A stretch of DNA of 36,128 nucleotides from Anaerolineae bacterium (GCA_016929205.1 JAFGJF010000281.1:1-36128), one strand, 5' to 3'. Shown: positions 1 to 7,521, numbered from the stretch's first letter. Program-made: numbers and translations. The notes: generated from the letters alone by a model not told the origin.

Positions 1-173
1 CCTACGACACACTGCACATCGGCGATCCCACGCAGGCCGCCAGGCTGCAGGCCGAATCGCGCAAAGAAGCAAAAGAACAAGCGAAACCCGCGCCAGAACC
101 TGAACCGGAACCTAAAAGTGACGCCAAGAAAAAAGGCAAAAAGAAAAAAAAGAAAGCCAAGGAACAAGTCTAG
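1..173 (+). CDS. 3' end of an unidentified protein with a lysine-rich tail
   Basis: Reading from base 3, an open frame of 56 codons runs to a TAG at 171-173. The first part (about 25 residues, starting YDTLHIGDPTQAARLQ) looks like a folded or helical end. The rest is low complexity: a Pro/Glu stretch followed by a run rich in Lys and Ala (many AAA/AAG codons). Such basic tails are usually disordered and may bind nucleic acid, ribosomes or acidic surfaces, but the fold upstream lies outside the window, so no function is given. The palindromic element at 175-277 starts 2 bases after the stop and may also serve as its transcription end. Confidence 0.6.
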   Translation, partial: YDTLHIGDPTQAARLQAESRKEAKEQAKPAPEPEPEPKSDAKKKGKKKKKKAKEQV

Positions 174-174
174 C

Positions 175-277
175 GGAGAATGAATTCTCAGACTGATTAC
201 AAAAACGCGTTAAAACGCGTTGGCGTAATGTGTTTGCTTGACACGTTTCTCATATCAGACATCGAATTCATTCGATG
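175..277 (+). repeat. Left copy of a ~100-bp multi-hairpin element
   Basis: This stretch matches the reverse complement of 34745-34844 over its whole length (by hand about 86 of 100 aligned bases, plus one 3-base gap). It is built from consecutive short inverted repeats: GAGAATGAATTCTC, ACGCGTTAAAACGCGT, AATGTGT...ACACGTT, and TCGAATTCATTCGA. The third stem contains a T opposite G where the other copy has C opposite G, so it would still pair as RNA. It begins 2 bases after the upstream stop codon and ends 36 bases before the first oxidoreductase start, so it is transcribed or read across. No open reading frame is inside. Confidence 0.75.
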
Positions 278-313
278 ACAAAACCTTTTGCATATTCTCC
301 AAGGAGATACCCT

Positions 314-1330
314 ATGTTAAACGTTGCCATCGTCGGATTGGGCAACATTGGCAATCGCCATGCCCGCGTCTACCAAAAACGATCCGATGTCAAAATGGTC
401 GCCGTGTGCGACATTATCAAAGAACGAGCCGACAAGGCTGCTGCGGCCTATGATTGCCCGGCATTCTACTCGGTCAAGGATATGCTGAACAGCGGCATTC
501 AGATCGATGCTGCGAGCATGGCCACCGCCGGCGTTGAAAATGGCGGCGATCACTACCAGCCGACGCTCGAACTGCTTAATGCCGGCATCCCCACGCTCGG
601 CGAAAAACCCATCTCCAACAACGTCGAAGAGGCGCAGGAAATGGTCGCCCTGGCCAAGAAAAAGGGCGTGCGTTATGGCATCGACCTCAATCACCGATTC
701 ACCCCCGCTGCGGCGATGGCCAAAAAGTGGGTCGATGAGGGCAAACTGGGCGAGATCAATATCATCAACATGACAATGTGGATCAACAATCCCAACGAGT
801 CGTCGCCATGGTTTCACATGCGCGCCCTGCACCCGCACTCAATCGACGTGATGCGCTATTTTTGCGGCGACGTGGCCAAGGTGCAAGCTTTTTTCAAACG
901 AGCGCCGCGCGCCGACGGTCCGGACGGCAAGCGCGTCTGCTGGTCCAACGTACAGGTCAACATGCTGTTCAAAAACGGCGTCGTCGGCCACCTGACCGGC
1001 AGCTATGACGCCACCGGTCCCGGCGGCAACTATGGCCTGGAGTCACTTGAAATCGTCGGCATGGATGCGCGCCTTGTCCTGCTCGACGCCTGCGAGCACC
1101 TGACCTTTTCCCCACGTCTCAGCCACGAAAGCGTCACCTATGACTATGTCGGGGGGATGATGAGCTTTAACGAGACCTTTGACAGCCGCATCGGTCGCTG
1201 GATCGAGCAAAACATCGCTGGCGCGGCCCCGGATGAAATCGAGGGTTCGGGCGAGGAAGCACTCAAGGCACAAGAGGTCATCGAGGCGGCTATCGAGTCC
1301 TGGCAGACAGGCACGGTGGTGGCGCTGTAG
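314..1330 (+). CDS. Gfo/Idh/MocA family NAD(P)-dependent oxidoreductase (first paralogue)
   Basis: The 338-residue protein has an N-terminal Rossmann fold (VAIVGLGNIGNRHA, residues 3-16), the family's EKP motif with the catalytic-type lysine near residue 98 (GEKPISNN), and a C-terminal alpha/beta domain with LHPHSIDVMRYF, whose His173 and Asp178 fit the usual active-site positions. Such enzymes oxidise or reduce hydroxyl groups of cyclitols, sugars or glycosides with NAD(P). The ATG at 314 was chosen because AAGGAG (301-306) lies just ahead and the Rossmann motif follows at once; an in-frame ATG at 275 would add an unconserved stretch. A close paralogue lies at 3401 and an isomerase-like TIM barrel at 4495, which suggests keto-sugar chemistry. 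The exact substrate cannot be read from the sequence. Confidence 0.92.
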   Translation: MLNVAIVGLGNIGNRHARVYQKRSDVKMVAVCDIIKERADKAAAAYDCPAFYSVKDMLNSGIQIDAASMATAGVENGGDHYQPTLELLNAGIPTLGEKPISNNVEEAQEMVALAKKKGVRYGIDLNHRFTPAAAMAKKWVDEGKLGEINIINMTMWINNPNESSPWFHMRALHPHSIDVMRYFCGDVAKVQAFFKRAPRADGPDGKRVCWSNVQVNMLFKNGVVGHLTGSYDATGPGGNYGLESLEIVGMDARLVLLDACEHLTFSPRLSHESVTYDYVGGMMSFNETFDSRIGRWIEQNIAGAAPDEIEGSGEEALKAQEVIEAAIESWQTGTVVAL

Positions 1331-1383
1331 ACTGAGAACGTGAAGCGTGAAAGCGTAATGCGTCAAGACATAAGGCACAAGAT

Positions 1384-1590
1384 TAGGTTCTGTTGACGTT
1401 TTGAATTGCGCTTGGGTTGTCATGCCCGAATGTCGCTATCGGGCATCCATATGTCTCTATCGCGTATCTACAGGCAAGAAAGAACCTGGATTCCCGCTCA
1501 AAACATGCGGGAATGACATATGCTGGTCTGCATCCATCGTACCAATGGCAAACTGGACCGTTTACGTGCAATCCATGTCAACAGAACCTA
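1384..1590. mobile_element. 207-bp MITE-like element with 14-bp terminal inverted repeats
   Basis: The ends are perfect inverted repeats: TAGGTTCTGTTGAC at 1384-1397 and GTCAACAGAACCTA at 1577-1590, with further similarity just inside (ATTGC on both sides). The outermost TA on each side could be a duplicated TA target, as made by IS630/Tc1-type transposases (inference). Inside are two hairpins: ATGCCCGA/TCGGGCAT (about 1421-1445) and a GATTCCCGC...GCGGGAAT stem (about 1490-1516), the latter resembling palindromes scattered in many bacterial genomes. There is no transposase. The right end overlaps the start of the acetyltransferase gene at 1575. Confidence 0.7.
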
Positions 1591-2087
1591 GACTTGTTTT
1601 GGTACAGACGAATGCCGAGATCGAGATCGTGCGGCAGTTGTTTGAGGAATACGCTGCTTCGCTCGGGTTTGATCTCGGCTTTCAGAACTTTGGCAGCGAG
1701 TTGGCCAACCTGCCCGGCGACTATGCGCCACCGGATGGCTGCCTGCTTTTGGCCACCAACAAGGACAAACCGGCAGGCTGTGTTGCTCTGCGCAAGTTGG
1801 AGAACCAGATTTGCGAGATGAAGCGGCTGTACGTCAAGCCAGGCTGCCGTGGACTGGGGATCGGGAAAGCGCTGGCGCAGGCGATCATCGTCCAGGCCAA
1901 AGAGATCGGTTACACGGCCATGCGCCTGGACACCGTGCCCTCGATGCATCGCGCGCAACAGCTTTACGAGTCATTAGGATTCGCCGAAATCGAACCCTAT
2001 CGTTACAACCCGATCCCGAGCACCCGGTTCATGGAACTGAATCTTAGCCTGACATTCAACTCGAGCTGCGTCAATCGTCAAACATGA
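1575..2087 (+). CDS. GNAT family N-acetyltransferase
   Basis: The 170-residue protein has the GNAT core: a strand with CEMKRLYVKPGCRG, the acetyl-CoA pyrophosphate loop R/Q-x-x-G-x-G/A as GCRGLGIGKALAQ (about residues 92-104), and a C-terminal AQQLYESLGFAEIEPYRYNP, typical of motif B. It should move an acetyl group from acetyl-CoA to an amine; the acceptor is unknown. The frame is open upstream to 1401, but that part is read from the MITE-like element, so the ATG at 1575 is preferred. That ATG lies at the element's right end and no clear ribosome binding site precedes it, so the native 5' end may have been replaced. It lies between two oxidoreductase paralogues and looks like an insertion in their operon. 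Confidence 0.82.
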   Translation: MSTEPRLVLVQTNAEIEIVRQLFEEYAASLGFDLGFQNFGSELANLPGDYAPPDGCLLLATNKDKPAGCVALRKLENQICEMKRLYVKPGCRGLGIGKALAQAIIVQAKEIGYTAMRLDTVPSMHRAQQLYESLGFAEIEPYRYNPIPSTRFMELNLSLTFNSSCVNRQT

Positions 2088-2150
2088 TCGGTGAAACATG
2101 ACGTATGACACTTGACGTATCACGTTTCACGCATCACGATCGAGACACAT
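2066..2150. repeat. Degenerate CGTxxxAC-type intergenic short repeats
   Basis: From the end of the acetyltransferase gene to the sulfotransferase leader the DNA is a mosaic of related 7-9-base words (GTCAATCGTCA, TGACGTATGACA, TTGACGTATCACG, TTTCACGCATCACG). Similar mosaics fill 1331-1383, 2889-2937, about 3300-3365 and 4397-4473 but not the spacers of the main glycosidase cluster. No gene was found here. Confidence 0.55.
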
Positions 2151-2173
2151 CTATTCAAGGAGAAGACCATTTT

Positions 2174-2890
2174 ATGTCACTAATCACTGTTATTGGCCGC
2201 GGGCACGGTGGCACCCGCGCGATGTCACACACGTTGATCGGCAGCGGGGTGATGATGGGCCAGCCGCTGAACCGTTCCGGCGATCTTGTGCCGCCCGATG
2301 ATATGTACCAAGCCTGCCGGGTGATGGCGCGTTACGTGCAATGGAAGGGCGGGTTGGAATGGGATTGGAGCAGCCTGCCCACCATGGACATTCCCCAGGA
2401 ATTTACCGATCTGATCCAGTCCTACCTGAAAAGCGTGTTCCATGATCGGTCCGAGCACAAGGGCTGGAAAATCCCCGAAACGACGCTTTGTTTCCCCTGG
2501 ATCGTGCGCTTGTTTCCCGAGGCCAAGTACATCTATTGGGTCCGCGATCCGCGCGACAACATCGCCGGCCGGCACAGAACCGACGACCTGGGTGATTTTG
2601 GCATCGAGTACGAGCCGACAGAGGATGAACGCCTCAAACGCGCCATCTCGTGGATCTATCAATACAAGTTGATCAAGGCCATGCCCAAGCCGGAACATTG
2701 GATCGAGGTCCGCTTTGAAGACTTTGTGCTCAAACAAGAGAAAACACTCACTCGGTTGGAGGCGTTTCTTGGTTTTCCCCTGGCACGGATTATCGTTCGG
2801 CCAGAGGTGATTGGCCGTTGGAAAACGGACGAGGGCGTGAATTATTTTGACTTTTTTGAACCAGCAATGAAGGAATATGGGTATGAGTAG
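2174..2890 (+). CDS. Sulfotransferase family protein
   Basis: The 238-residue protein starts with a P-loop-like 5'-phosphosulfate-binding segment (VIGRGHGGTRAMS, residues 6-18) and has the 3'-phosphate-binding type motif YWVRDPRDNIAG at 121-132, followed by a helical C-terminal half. These are the two PAPS-binding signatures of cytosolic-type sulfotransferases, which transfer sulfate to hydroxyl groups of carbohydrates or small molecules. There is no signal peptide or membrane segment. The ATG at 2174 was chosen because AAGGAG at 2157-2162 precedes it and the binding loop follows immediately; an upstream in-frame ATG (2105) lies in repeat-like DNA. It sits between two sugar oxidoreductases, so a sugar-linked substrate is plausible but unproven. 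Confidence 0.8.
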   Translation: MSLITVIGRGHGGTRAMSHTLIGSGVMMGQPLNRSGDLVPPDDMYQACRVMARYVQWKGGLEWDWSSLPTMDIPQEFTDLIQSYLKSVFHDRSEHKGWKIPETTLCFPWIVRLFPEAKYIYWVRDPRDNIAGRHRTDDLGDFGIEYEPTEDERLKRAISWIYQYKLIKAMPKPEHWIEVRFEDFVLKQEKTLTRLEAFLGFPLARIIVRPEVIGRWKTDEGVNYFDFFEPAMKEYGYE

Positions 2891-2937
2891 TGCGTATCGA
2901 GTACTGCGTAACAAGTAATGCGTGTTGAGTATGGGAG

Positions 2938-3381
2938 ATGATGGTACGGAACTTTGATGAGTGGTTGAGGACGGTTTCTGAGCAGGTGAGTGCGGATCCG
3001 TTGTGGAAGATCAAGGTGTACCGGTTGGCATTGTTCTTGGGGACACTGGTATGGTACGATACACAAAAGCTAGCCGCCAATCCACAGACGATCAGTTTGG
3101 CCAATCAATTGTTTAGAGCGGTTGGATCCGTCGGGGCCAACATTGCCGAAGGGTACAGCCGTCGTTCGGACAAAGACAGAGCACGCTTTTACGAATATGC
3201 GCTTGGTTCGGCTGTTGGTCTATATCATACCCAAAGAACGGACTCACAACCTGGCAGAAGAACCAGCGCCCTACGATACCAGCCTGCCATCGTCCCTAAA
3301 CAATGCACCACTGCCATAACCATACGCAGCAAAGTATGCAGTGCGAAATATGCACTATACGCACCATTCCACCCATCATGA
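2938..3381 (+). pseudogene. Four-helix-bundle (23S rRNA intervening-sequence type) protein, internally deleted and frameshifted
   Basis: Residues 1-92 match the family well: FDEWLRTVSEQ, then LANQLFRAVGSVGANIAEGYSRRSDKDRARFYEYALGSA (positions given, motif SVGANIAEG at about 68-76). In normal members of about 115-125 residues this is followed by an ARESRDWYYKARHVL-like helix. Here that helix is absent; the frame continues into unrelated sequence, whereas the next frame reads RLLVYIIPKERTH, which resembles the start of the final family segment. The simplest reading is a deletion of about one helix plus a shift of frame. The function of these proteins is unknown; despite the name no rRNA gene is near. 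Start at 2938 or the next codon; no clear ribosome site. Confidence 0.65.
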
Positions 3382-3400
3382 TCAACAAAGGAGAGTTTTT

Positions 3401-4396
3401 ATGCAAAGAGTCTGTGTGATCGGCCTGGGCCCGATTGGTAACACTCACGCCGACATATACGTTGAGAACCCATTGTCCGAACTGGTTGGCGTGTGCGACA
3501 TCAAGCGCGACCGCGCCGATCGGACCGCCGAACGGTTGGGCGTGCCGGCCTTTTACGACATGGAAACGATGCTCAAGGCCCTCAAGCCTGACATTTGCAG
3601 CGTTGCCACCGGCGGCTATGAGTACGGCAGCGAGCACTATGAGCCGACGCTGCAAGCAATCGAGTTTGGCTGCCACGTGCTGGGTGAAAAGCCCATTTCC
3701 AACAACACCGAAGAAGCGGAAGAAATGGTCGCCAAGGCGAAGGAAAAGGGCGTTTGTTACGGCATCAACCTCAACCACCGCTTTAACCCGGCCCACCGCC
3801 TGGCGAAAAAATGGGTCGATGAGGGGCGACTGGGGCATTTGCTCTTTGTCAATATGAGCATGTGGATCAAGAACCCGCGCGAAAGCTCGCCCTATTTTCA
3901 AATCAAGGCGCTGCATCCGCACACGGTCGACATTATGCGCTACTTTTGTGGCGACGTCGAGGCCGTACAGTGTTTTGCCACCAAGGCCCCCGGCCGCAAG
4001 ATCTGGTCGACGGCCCAGTTTAACATGCGCTTTAAAAATGGCGTCGTCGGCTCACTCACCGGCAGCTATGATATCGAGCGCGGCCATCCCATGGAGCGCT
4101 GCGAAGTGGCCGGCACGGGCGGGCGTTTTGTAATCAAGGACGTGTTCCAAGAGGTCACCCTTTACCCGGCCGGCGATTTGGAAAAGATCGTTTACAACAA
4201 CCCCGGCCTGTTTGGCGGTATGAAAGACTTTGGCGACACCTTCCGCGCCCGCCTCGGCCGGTTCGTCGAGCAGGTGGACGAGGGCGTCAGTCCCGACGAG
4301 ATCGACGGCACCGGCGCCGACGGCCTGGCCGCGCAAAAGGTGCTGCAGGCGGCAATCGATTCGCTGGAGACGGAAACGGTGGTTTATATCAAGTAA
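3401..4396 (+). CDS. Gfo/Idh/MocA family NAD(P)-dependent oxidoreductase (second paralogue)
   Basis: This 331-residue protein shares the whole architecture of the gene at 314: Rossmann motif VCVIGLGPIGNTHA (4-17), GEKPISNNTEEAEEMV around residue 98, YGINLNHRFNPA, and ALHPHTVDIMRYFCGDV. The shared HPHxxDxMRYFCGDV stretch marks the two as close paralogues, probably from one duplication, and they may act on successive or alternative sugar positions. ATG 3401 follows AAAGGAGAG (3388-3396) at good spacing; the open frame before it is poorly conserved. It is followed, after a repeat-rich spacer, by the isomerase-like gene at 4495, most likely in the same transcription unit. Confidence 0.92.
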   Translation: MQRVCVIGLGPIGNTHADIYVENPLSELVGVCDIKRDRADRTAERLGVPAFYDMETMLKALKPDICSVATGGYEYGSEHYEPTLQAIEFGCHVLGEKPISNNTEEAEEMVAKAKEKGVCYGINLNHRFNPAHRLAKKWVDEGRLGHLLFVNMSMWIKNPRESSPYFQIKALHPHTVDIMRYFCGDVEAVQCFATKAPGRKIWSTAQFNMRFKNGVVGSLTGSYDIERGHPMERCEVAGTGGRFVIKDVFQEVTLYPAGDLEKIVYNNPGLFGGMKDFGDTFRARLGRFVEQVDEGVSPDEIDGTGADGLAAQKVLQAAIDSLETETVVYIK

Positions 4397-4473
4397 TTGC
4401 GTATTGCGTGGTGTGTTGCGTGGGCACAGAACGCATACGCAGTACGTAATACGCAGTACTCAGCACGCTTTAT
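4397..4473. repeat. Degenerate GCGTATTGCGT / ACGCAGTACGT repeat cluster
   Basis: The left part consists of TGCGTATTGCGTGGTG words and the right part of ACGCATACGCAGTACG words, so the two halves can fold on each other around GGGCACAGA. This is the same word family as in the spacers at 1331-1383, 2066-2150 and 2889-2937. It separates the second oxidoreductase from the isomerase-like gene; there is no T-tract that would make it an obvious terminator. Confidence 0.55.
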
Positions 4474-4494
4474 GAGCAAAAAGGAGAAAATACA

Positions 4495-5349
4495 ATGAAA
4501 CTCGGAGCCAATTCAGTTTTGTTTGGCGCGTTTGATATGGAAGCGGCCTTTAAATACACAGCCATGGCCGGGTACGATGGGATTGAACTGTCGGCCATTT
4601 CTGGGATGAGCGAACACCTGGTCCTCGATCGCTGGCAAGAACTCGCGCCCGACATCAAGCAGCTATCCCAGGCCTACAACCTCGAACTACTGGCGATGGA
4701 ACAGCCCCGGCAGGACCCGGCAACGATGGAGCAGGCGATGCAGGCCGCGGTCGAGATCGGCATCCCAATCATTAACTGCGGGCCGGGCGGCAAAGCCAAC
4801 GATGCGGAACAGTGGGTTCAGGTCATCGACTCATTGGGCAACCTGTCTCTGATGGCAGAAAAGTACGGCGTGACCCTGTGCGTCAAAGCCCACGTGGGGG
4901 CGAGCATCTATAATACGCCAACCACGCTGCAAGCGATGAAAGAGATTGCGTCGCCTGCTTTTGGGATCGATATGGATCCCTCGCACATCTATCGCGCTGG
5001 AGAGAACCCCGTCGAAGCCATCGCCGCCGTGATCTCGCGCGTCAAACACGTCCACATCCGCGACTGCCCGGCCCGACCGGACGCGCCGACCCTCCAGCAG
5101 GCCGACACGACGACCGAGGTCCGTGGCCAGCACGGCCCCGGCGAGCCTAACATGCAGGCCAACGGGCGCGGTGCCATTGACCTGGTCGGGTACATCCGCG
5201 TGCTGCACGAACACGGCTACACCGGTCCGGTGAATCTAGAGGTGATCGGCACCAAACGACTCGGCTACTCGATAGAGCAGTGCTGCGTCATCGCTGCCGA
5301 AACGCGAGGGCATATGCAAGCCTGCCTGCAAGCTTGCGGCGCACGATAA
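4495..5349 (+). CDS. Sugar phosphate isomerase/epimerase-like TIM-barrel protein
   Basis: The 284-residue protein begins MKLGANSVLFGAFDMEAAF and has the AP-endonuclease-2-like TIM-barrel layout: GYDGIELSA (about 22-30), a strand with INCGPGG, LCVKAHVG, the metal-site strands GIDMDPSHIYRAG and VKHVHIRD, and LEVIG near the C terminus. These positions usually hold the Glu/Asp/His ligands of a divalent metal; the second strand has Lys-Ala-His rather than the common Glu. Family members isomerise or epimerise sugars, and some (the DgpB/DgpC type) cleave 3-keto-glycosides. AAGGAG ahead of ATG 4495 supports the start. A hairpin at 5370-5407 ends the unit, so 314-5349 may be one disturbed operon. Confidence 0.88.
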   Translation: MKLGANSVLFGAFDMEAAFKYTAMAGYDGIELSAISGMSEHLVLDRWQELAPDIKQLSQAYNLELLAMEQPRQDPATMEQAMQAAVEIGIPIINCGPGGKANDAEQWVQVIDSLGNLSLMAEKYGVTLCVKAHVGASIYNTPTTLQAMKEIASPAFGIDMDPSHIYRAGENPVEAIAAVISRVKHVHIRDCPARPDAPTLQQADTTTEVRGQHGPGEPNMQANGRGAIDLVGYIRVLHEHGYTGPVNLEVIGTKRLGYSIEQCCVIAAETRGHMQACLQACGAR

Positions 5350-5369
5350 TACCATCCCTGGACAACTTG

Positions 5370-5407
5370 CCCCAAACTGCGTCAACCATTACCGACACAG
5401 TTTGGGG
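5370..5407. terminator. Bidirectional hairpin between convergent genes
   Basis: CCCCAAACTG (5370-5379) and CAGTTTGGGG (5398-5407) form a perfect 10-bp stem with an 18-base loop. It lies in the 91-base gap between the plus-strand isomerase-like gene and the minus-strand nucleotidyltransferase gene. Neither side has a long T-tract, so it may be a weak intrinsic terminator or just a transcript end-stabilising hairpin. Confidence 0.6.
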
Positions 5408-5440
5408 CTCTTGATGTCATACGTGACTCAAATCCGGCAT

Positions 5441-6229
5441 CTAGTGCTGGCCTAACAACTCAGCCCACGTCCAGGGCGGCGACAGGATATTGATCTGGTC
5501 CACGGGATCGGTCCACAGGCCGCCGAGCGGCTCGGTGGCACGCATCGCCGCTTGTTCGTAACAGGCCAGCTTGGCCTGGCGGTCCGTGGTGTCGATAAAG
5601 CGCTGATAGAGCGCCAGGTAAGCCGGGTCGTGTTCGCGCAAATAGGCAACCGCCGCCTTGTCGCCATCCCAGTCCAGCTTGCGGATCGTAAAATAGTTGA
5701 ACCACAGATCGGCGTGCCCATAGACAGCCATACGCATATCGGCCGTCGCCTGGGCCCATTCATCCGGCGATCGCACGTAACGGCGGGCCACCGCCAGGTT
5801 AAAGTTGATCGCAAACCAGGCGCCATGCACGGCCTGGTCCGAGATCGGGTCAATAAGGCCCTGGCTTTGCACGTGCTGCTGGGCACGATGCAGAATTTGA
5901 TCACGATCGACCAGGATCGCGCCCTGCTCAAGCCAACGCACGATCGCGGCTAGTTCGTGCGTCGGCGGGATCGGCGCCGCGAGACGCTGGATCCGTTCGA
6001 TCGCGTCCGCCGAGACAAAGATCAAGTCAGCAAAGCGCCCGCCGATCGTGGTTACACCCACATACCACAGCGGCGCCATGTCCCGCACGACGAGCACCAG
6101 GTCATAATCGCTGGATGGTGACAACGTCTGGTGGGCCAGCGAACCAATGGCAAACACGCCTGCTACCCGGGCATTGGCACGCAGTTGGGCCAAGGCGGGA
6201 TCGAGATCTTGAGGCATCGTGATTGTCAT
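5441..6229 (-). CDS. Nucleotidyltransferase-domain protein (Pol beta / MNT superfamily)
   Basis: The 262-residue protein has the superfamily's motif GS(x)nSDxD as GSLAHQTLSPSSDYDL (residues 29-44), with Asp41 and Asp43 as the likely metal ligands, then a strand ADLIFVSAD and an all-helical C-terminal half rich in Trp and Tyr. Related proteins add nucleotides to small molecules (for instance aminoglycosides) or to proteins; the acceptor is unknown here. It starts 3 bases after the stop of the DUF4432 gene, so the two are co-transcribed and probably translationally coupled. An ATG four codons in is an alternative start. Confidence 0.75.
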   Translation of the reverse strand: MTITMPQDLDPALAQLRANARVAGVFAIGSLAHQTLSPSSDYDLVLVVRDMAPLWYVGVTTIGGRFADLIFVSADAIERIQRLAAPIPPTHELAAIVRWLEQGAILVDRDQILHRAQQHVQSQGLIDPISDQAVHGAWFAINFNLAVARRYVRSPDEWAQATADMRMAVYGHADLWFNYFTIRKLDWDGDKAAVAYLREHDPAYLALYQRFIDTTDRQAKLACYEQAAMRATEPLGGLWTDPVDQINILSPPWTWAELLGQH

Positions 6230-6232
6230 ACA

Positions 6233-7342
6233 CTACGCCAGGATTTGGGCGATCCTGGCTTCCACCTGTCTCGCTTTATCTGGCGAGAGCACGCCCATTT
6301 CCAGGTCAAAGTGCCAACTATCCTGTGCCGGAATCACCTTGATATTGCCCTTGGCCTTTTCCGCCGTGTACCCCTCGGGTTCGGCCGTGGCGGGCAAGAT
6401 CATCCCCAGCGCATCCTGGTCGGGCGTGCGGCAGATCCAGCGCACACCGGTATCGAGTTGATCGGGCCGGTGGCGGAGGTAATCGGCACAACAGATACCA
6501 CCCTTGCCGTCGGGCCGCAGTTGCATGGTGTGCGCCCACCCTTCCTCGTCAGCCACATAGTCGATCATAAAGACCAATTCGGGATCGAACACCAGATCGG
6601 GGGAAAGGACATTGTGTTTTTCAGGGCGGCTGCCCAGTTCCGCCAAAAATTCTTTGTATCCCGGCCCGGGGCGCACGTGCGAAGGAATGCTCTTGCGTAC
6701 GCGGACGTGTTCCGCCGTGCATTCGGCGCTGTAAACCAGCCGACCGTTGTCAACGGGCCTGAAATTGACATGCCCCAGGTACATCAATTCCATCTCGGTT
6801 TGCTTGAGGTTGGTGATCGTCATCGACACGTCGAACAAGGTCGATCCAGCGTACAGCTTGACCAACGGCTCGGCAATATAATTGGTGCTAAAGGCCACCG
6901 TGTGCCGGTACTGGCCGCTCAGGCCGATGTAACGCCCTTTTTCATCTTCGCCGGACACGATCCAGGCTTTCTGATAAGGCGCATTTGGCAGTTCGCCGTG
7001 CAAAGCATGGGTATCGCCCTCAGCCGGCACACCCATCGCCGTCGCCCCACAGTGCAGCAAAAAACCGCCATAGGTTTGCAAATATTCGCGCGTCGCGTTG
7101 GGCTGGTCAAACATAGACTTCATGGTCAGGTTGCGCCCGTTAAAAGCCGCCGACCAGATCTGCTGCCCTTGAAACGGCAGGATCACCAATTCGCCCGACT
7201 CGTTCGCGAGCCGCACGGCGCACACGCCGCTGTCAAACTGAAAGATGGCTGCCGACAGCGAATCATCCTGGAGCAGCGTCTTTTCTTTGGCACCAAAAAA
7301 CGATGGGTAAAGATAGATGCGGGTCTCTTGCGGGGTAGTCAT
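6233..7342 (-). CDS. DUF4432 family protein (galactose-mutarotase-like fold)
   Basis: The 369-residue protein matches the DUF4432 pattern: LYPSFFGAKEKTLLQDD at the start, ATREYLQTYGGFLLHCGATAMG, GDTHALHGELPNAPYQ (about 110-125), a beta-rich middle with MYLGHVNFRPVDNGRL, and WHFDLEMGVL near the end. The family shares the beta-sandwich of aldose 1-epimerases and is found in sugar catabolic clusters; its reaction is not firmly established, but sugar anomer or keto-sugar interconversion is likely. There is no signal peptide. AAAGGATG precedes ATG at 7342. Its promoter (7404-7432) is back to back with that of the PadR regulator gene, which suggests joint control. Confidence 0.82.
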   Translation of the reverse strand: MTTPQETRIYLYPSFFGAKEKTLLQDDSLSAAIFQFDSGVCAVRLANESGELVILPFQGQQIWSAAFNGRNLTMKSMFDQPNATREYLQTYGGFLLHCGATAMGVPAEGDTHALHGELPNAPYQKAWIVSGEDEKGRYIGLSGQYRHTVAFSTNYIAEPLVKLYAGSTLFDVSMTITNLKQTEMELMYLGHVNFRPVDNGRLVYSAECTAEHVRVRKSIPSHVRPGPGYKEFLAELGSRPEKHNVLSPDLVFDPELVFMIDYVADEEGWAHTMQLRPDGKGGICCADYLRHRPDQLDTGVRWICRTPDQDALGMILPATAEPEGYTAEKAKGNIKVIPAQDSWHFDLEMGVLSPDKARQVEARIAQILA

Positions 7343-7403
7343 CGATCATCCTTTCTCTTTCTTGTTGGGTGGACAGATTGGGTATTTGCCTTCACTGCCT
7401 ACC

Positions 7404-7432
7404 ATGATAGCATACGACCACCAAGCCGTCAA
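7404..7432 (-). promoter_or_regulatory. Sigma70-like promoter of the DUF4432-nucleotidyltransferase operon
   Basis: On the minus strand TTGACG (7432-7427) and TATCAT (7409-7404) are separated by exactly 17 bases. Transcription would start near 7397, giving a leader of about 55 bases before ATG 7342. Confidence 0.6.
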
Positions 7433-7450
7433 CAAGATCTATCACCATCC

Positions 7451-7479
7451 TTGACAGGTTATCAGAAACATGGTACAAT
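7451..7479 (+). promoter_or_regulatory. Sigma70-like promoter of the padR-type gene
   Basis: A perfect TTGACA (7451-7456) and TACAAT (7474-7479) stand 17 bases apart. The start of transcription would be near 7486, which rules out the ATG at 7480 as the start codon and supports ATG 7522. Confidence 0.72.
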
Positions 7480-7489
7480 ATGCACGTTG

Positions 7490-7513
7490 GTATATATCAC
7501 GCCGGTGTATATG
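7490..7513. promoter_or_regulatory. Candidate PadR operator overlapping the transcription start
   Basis: GTATATATCAC and GGTGTATATGG form an imperfect inverted repeat around GCC just downstream of the -10 box. PadR-type repressors bind AT-rich palindromes of this kind in their own promoters. The position would allow self-repression by blocking RNA polymerase. Assignment is by position and symmetry only. Confidence 0.5.
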
Positions 7514-7521
7514 GAGTCGCG

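Noticed and set aside
238..266. Promoter inside the left palindromic element (TTGACA at 238-243)
   Set aside because: No acceptable -10 box stands at 16-18 bases; the TTGACA arises from a 3-base difference from the right copy.
2938..3381. Taking the four-helix-bundle protein as a sign of a nearby 23S rRNA intervening sequence
   Set aside because: No rRNA sequence is present; such proteins are common as stand-alone genes.
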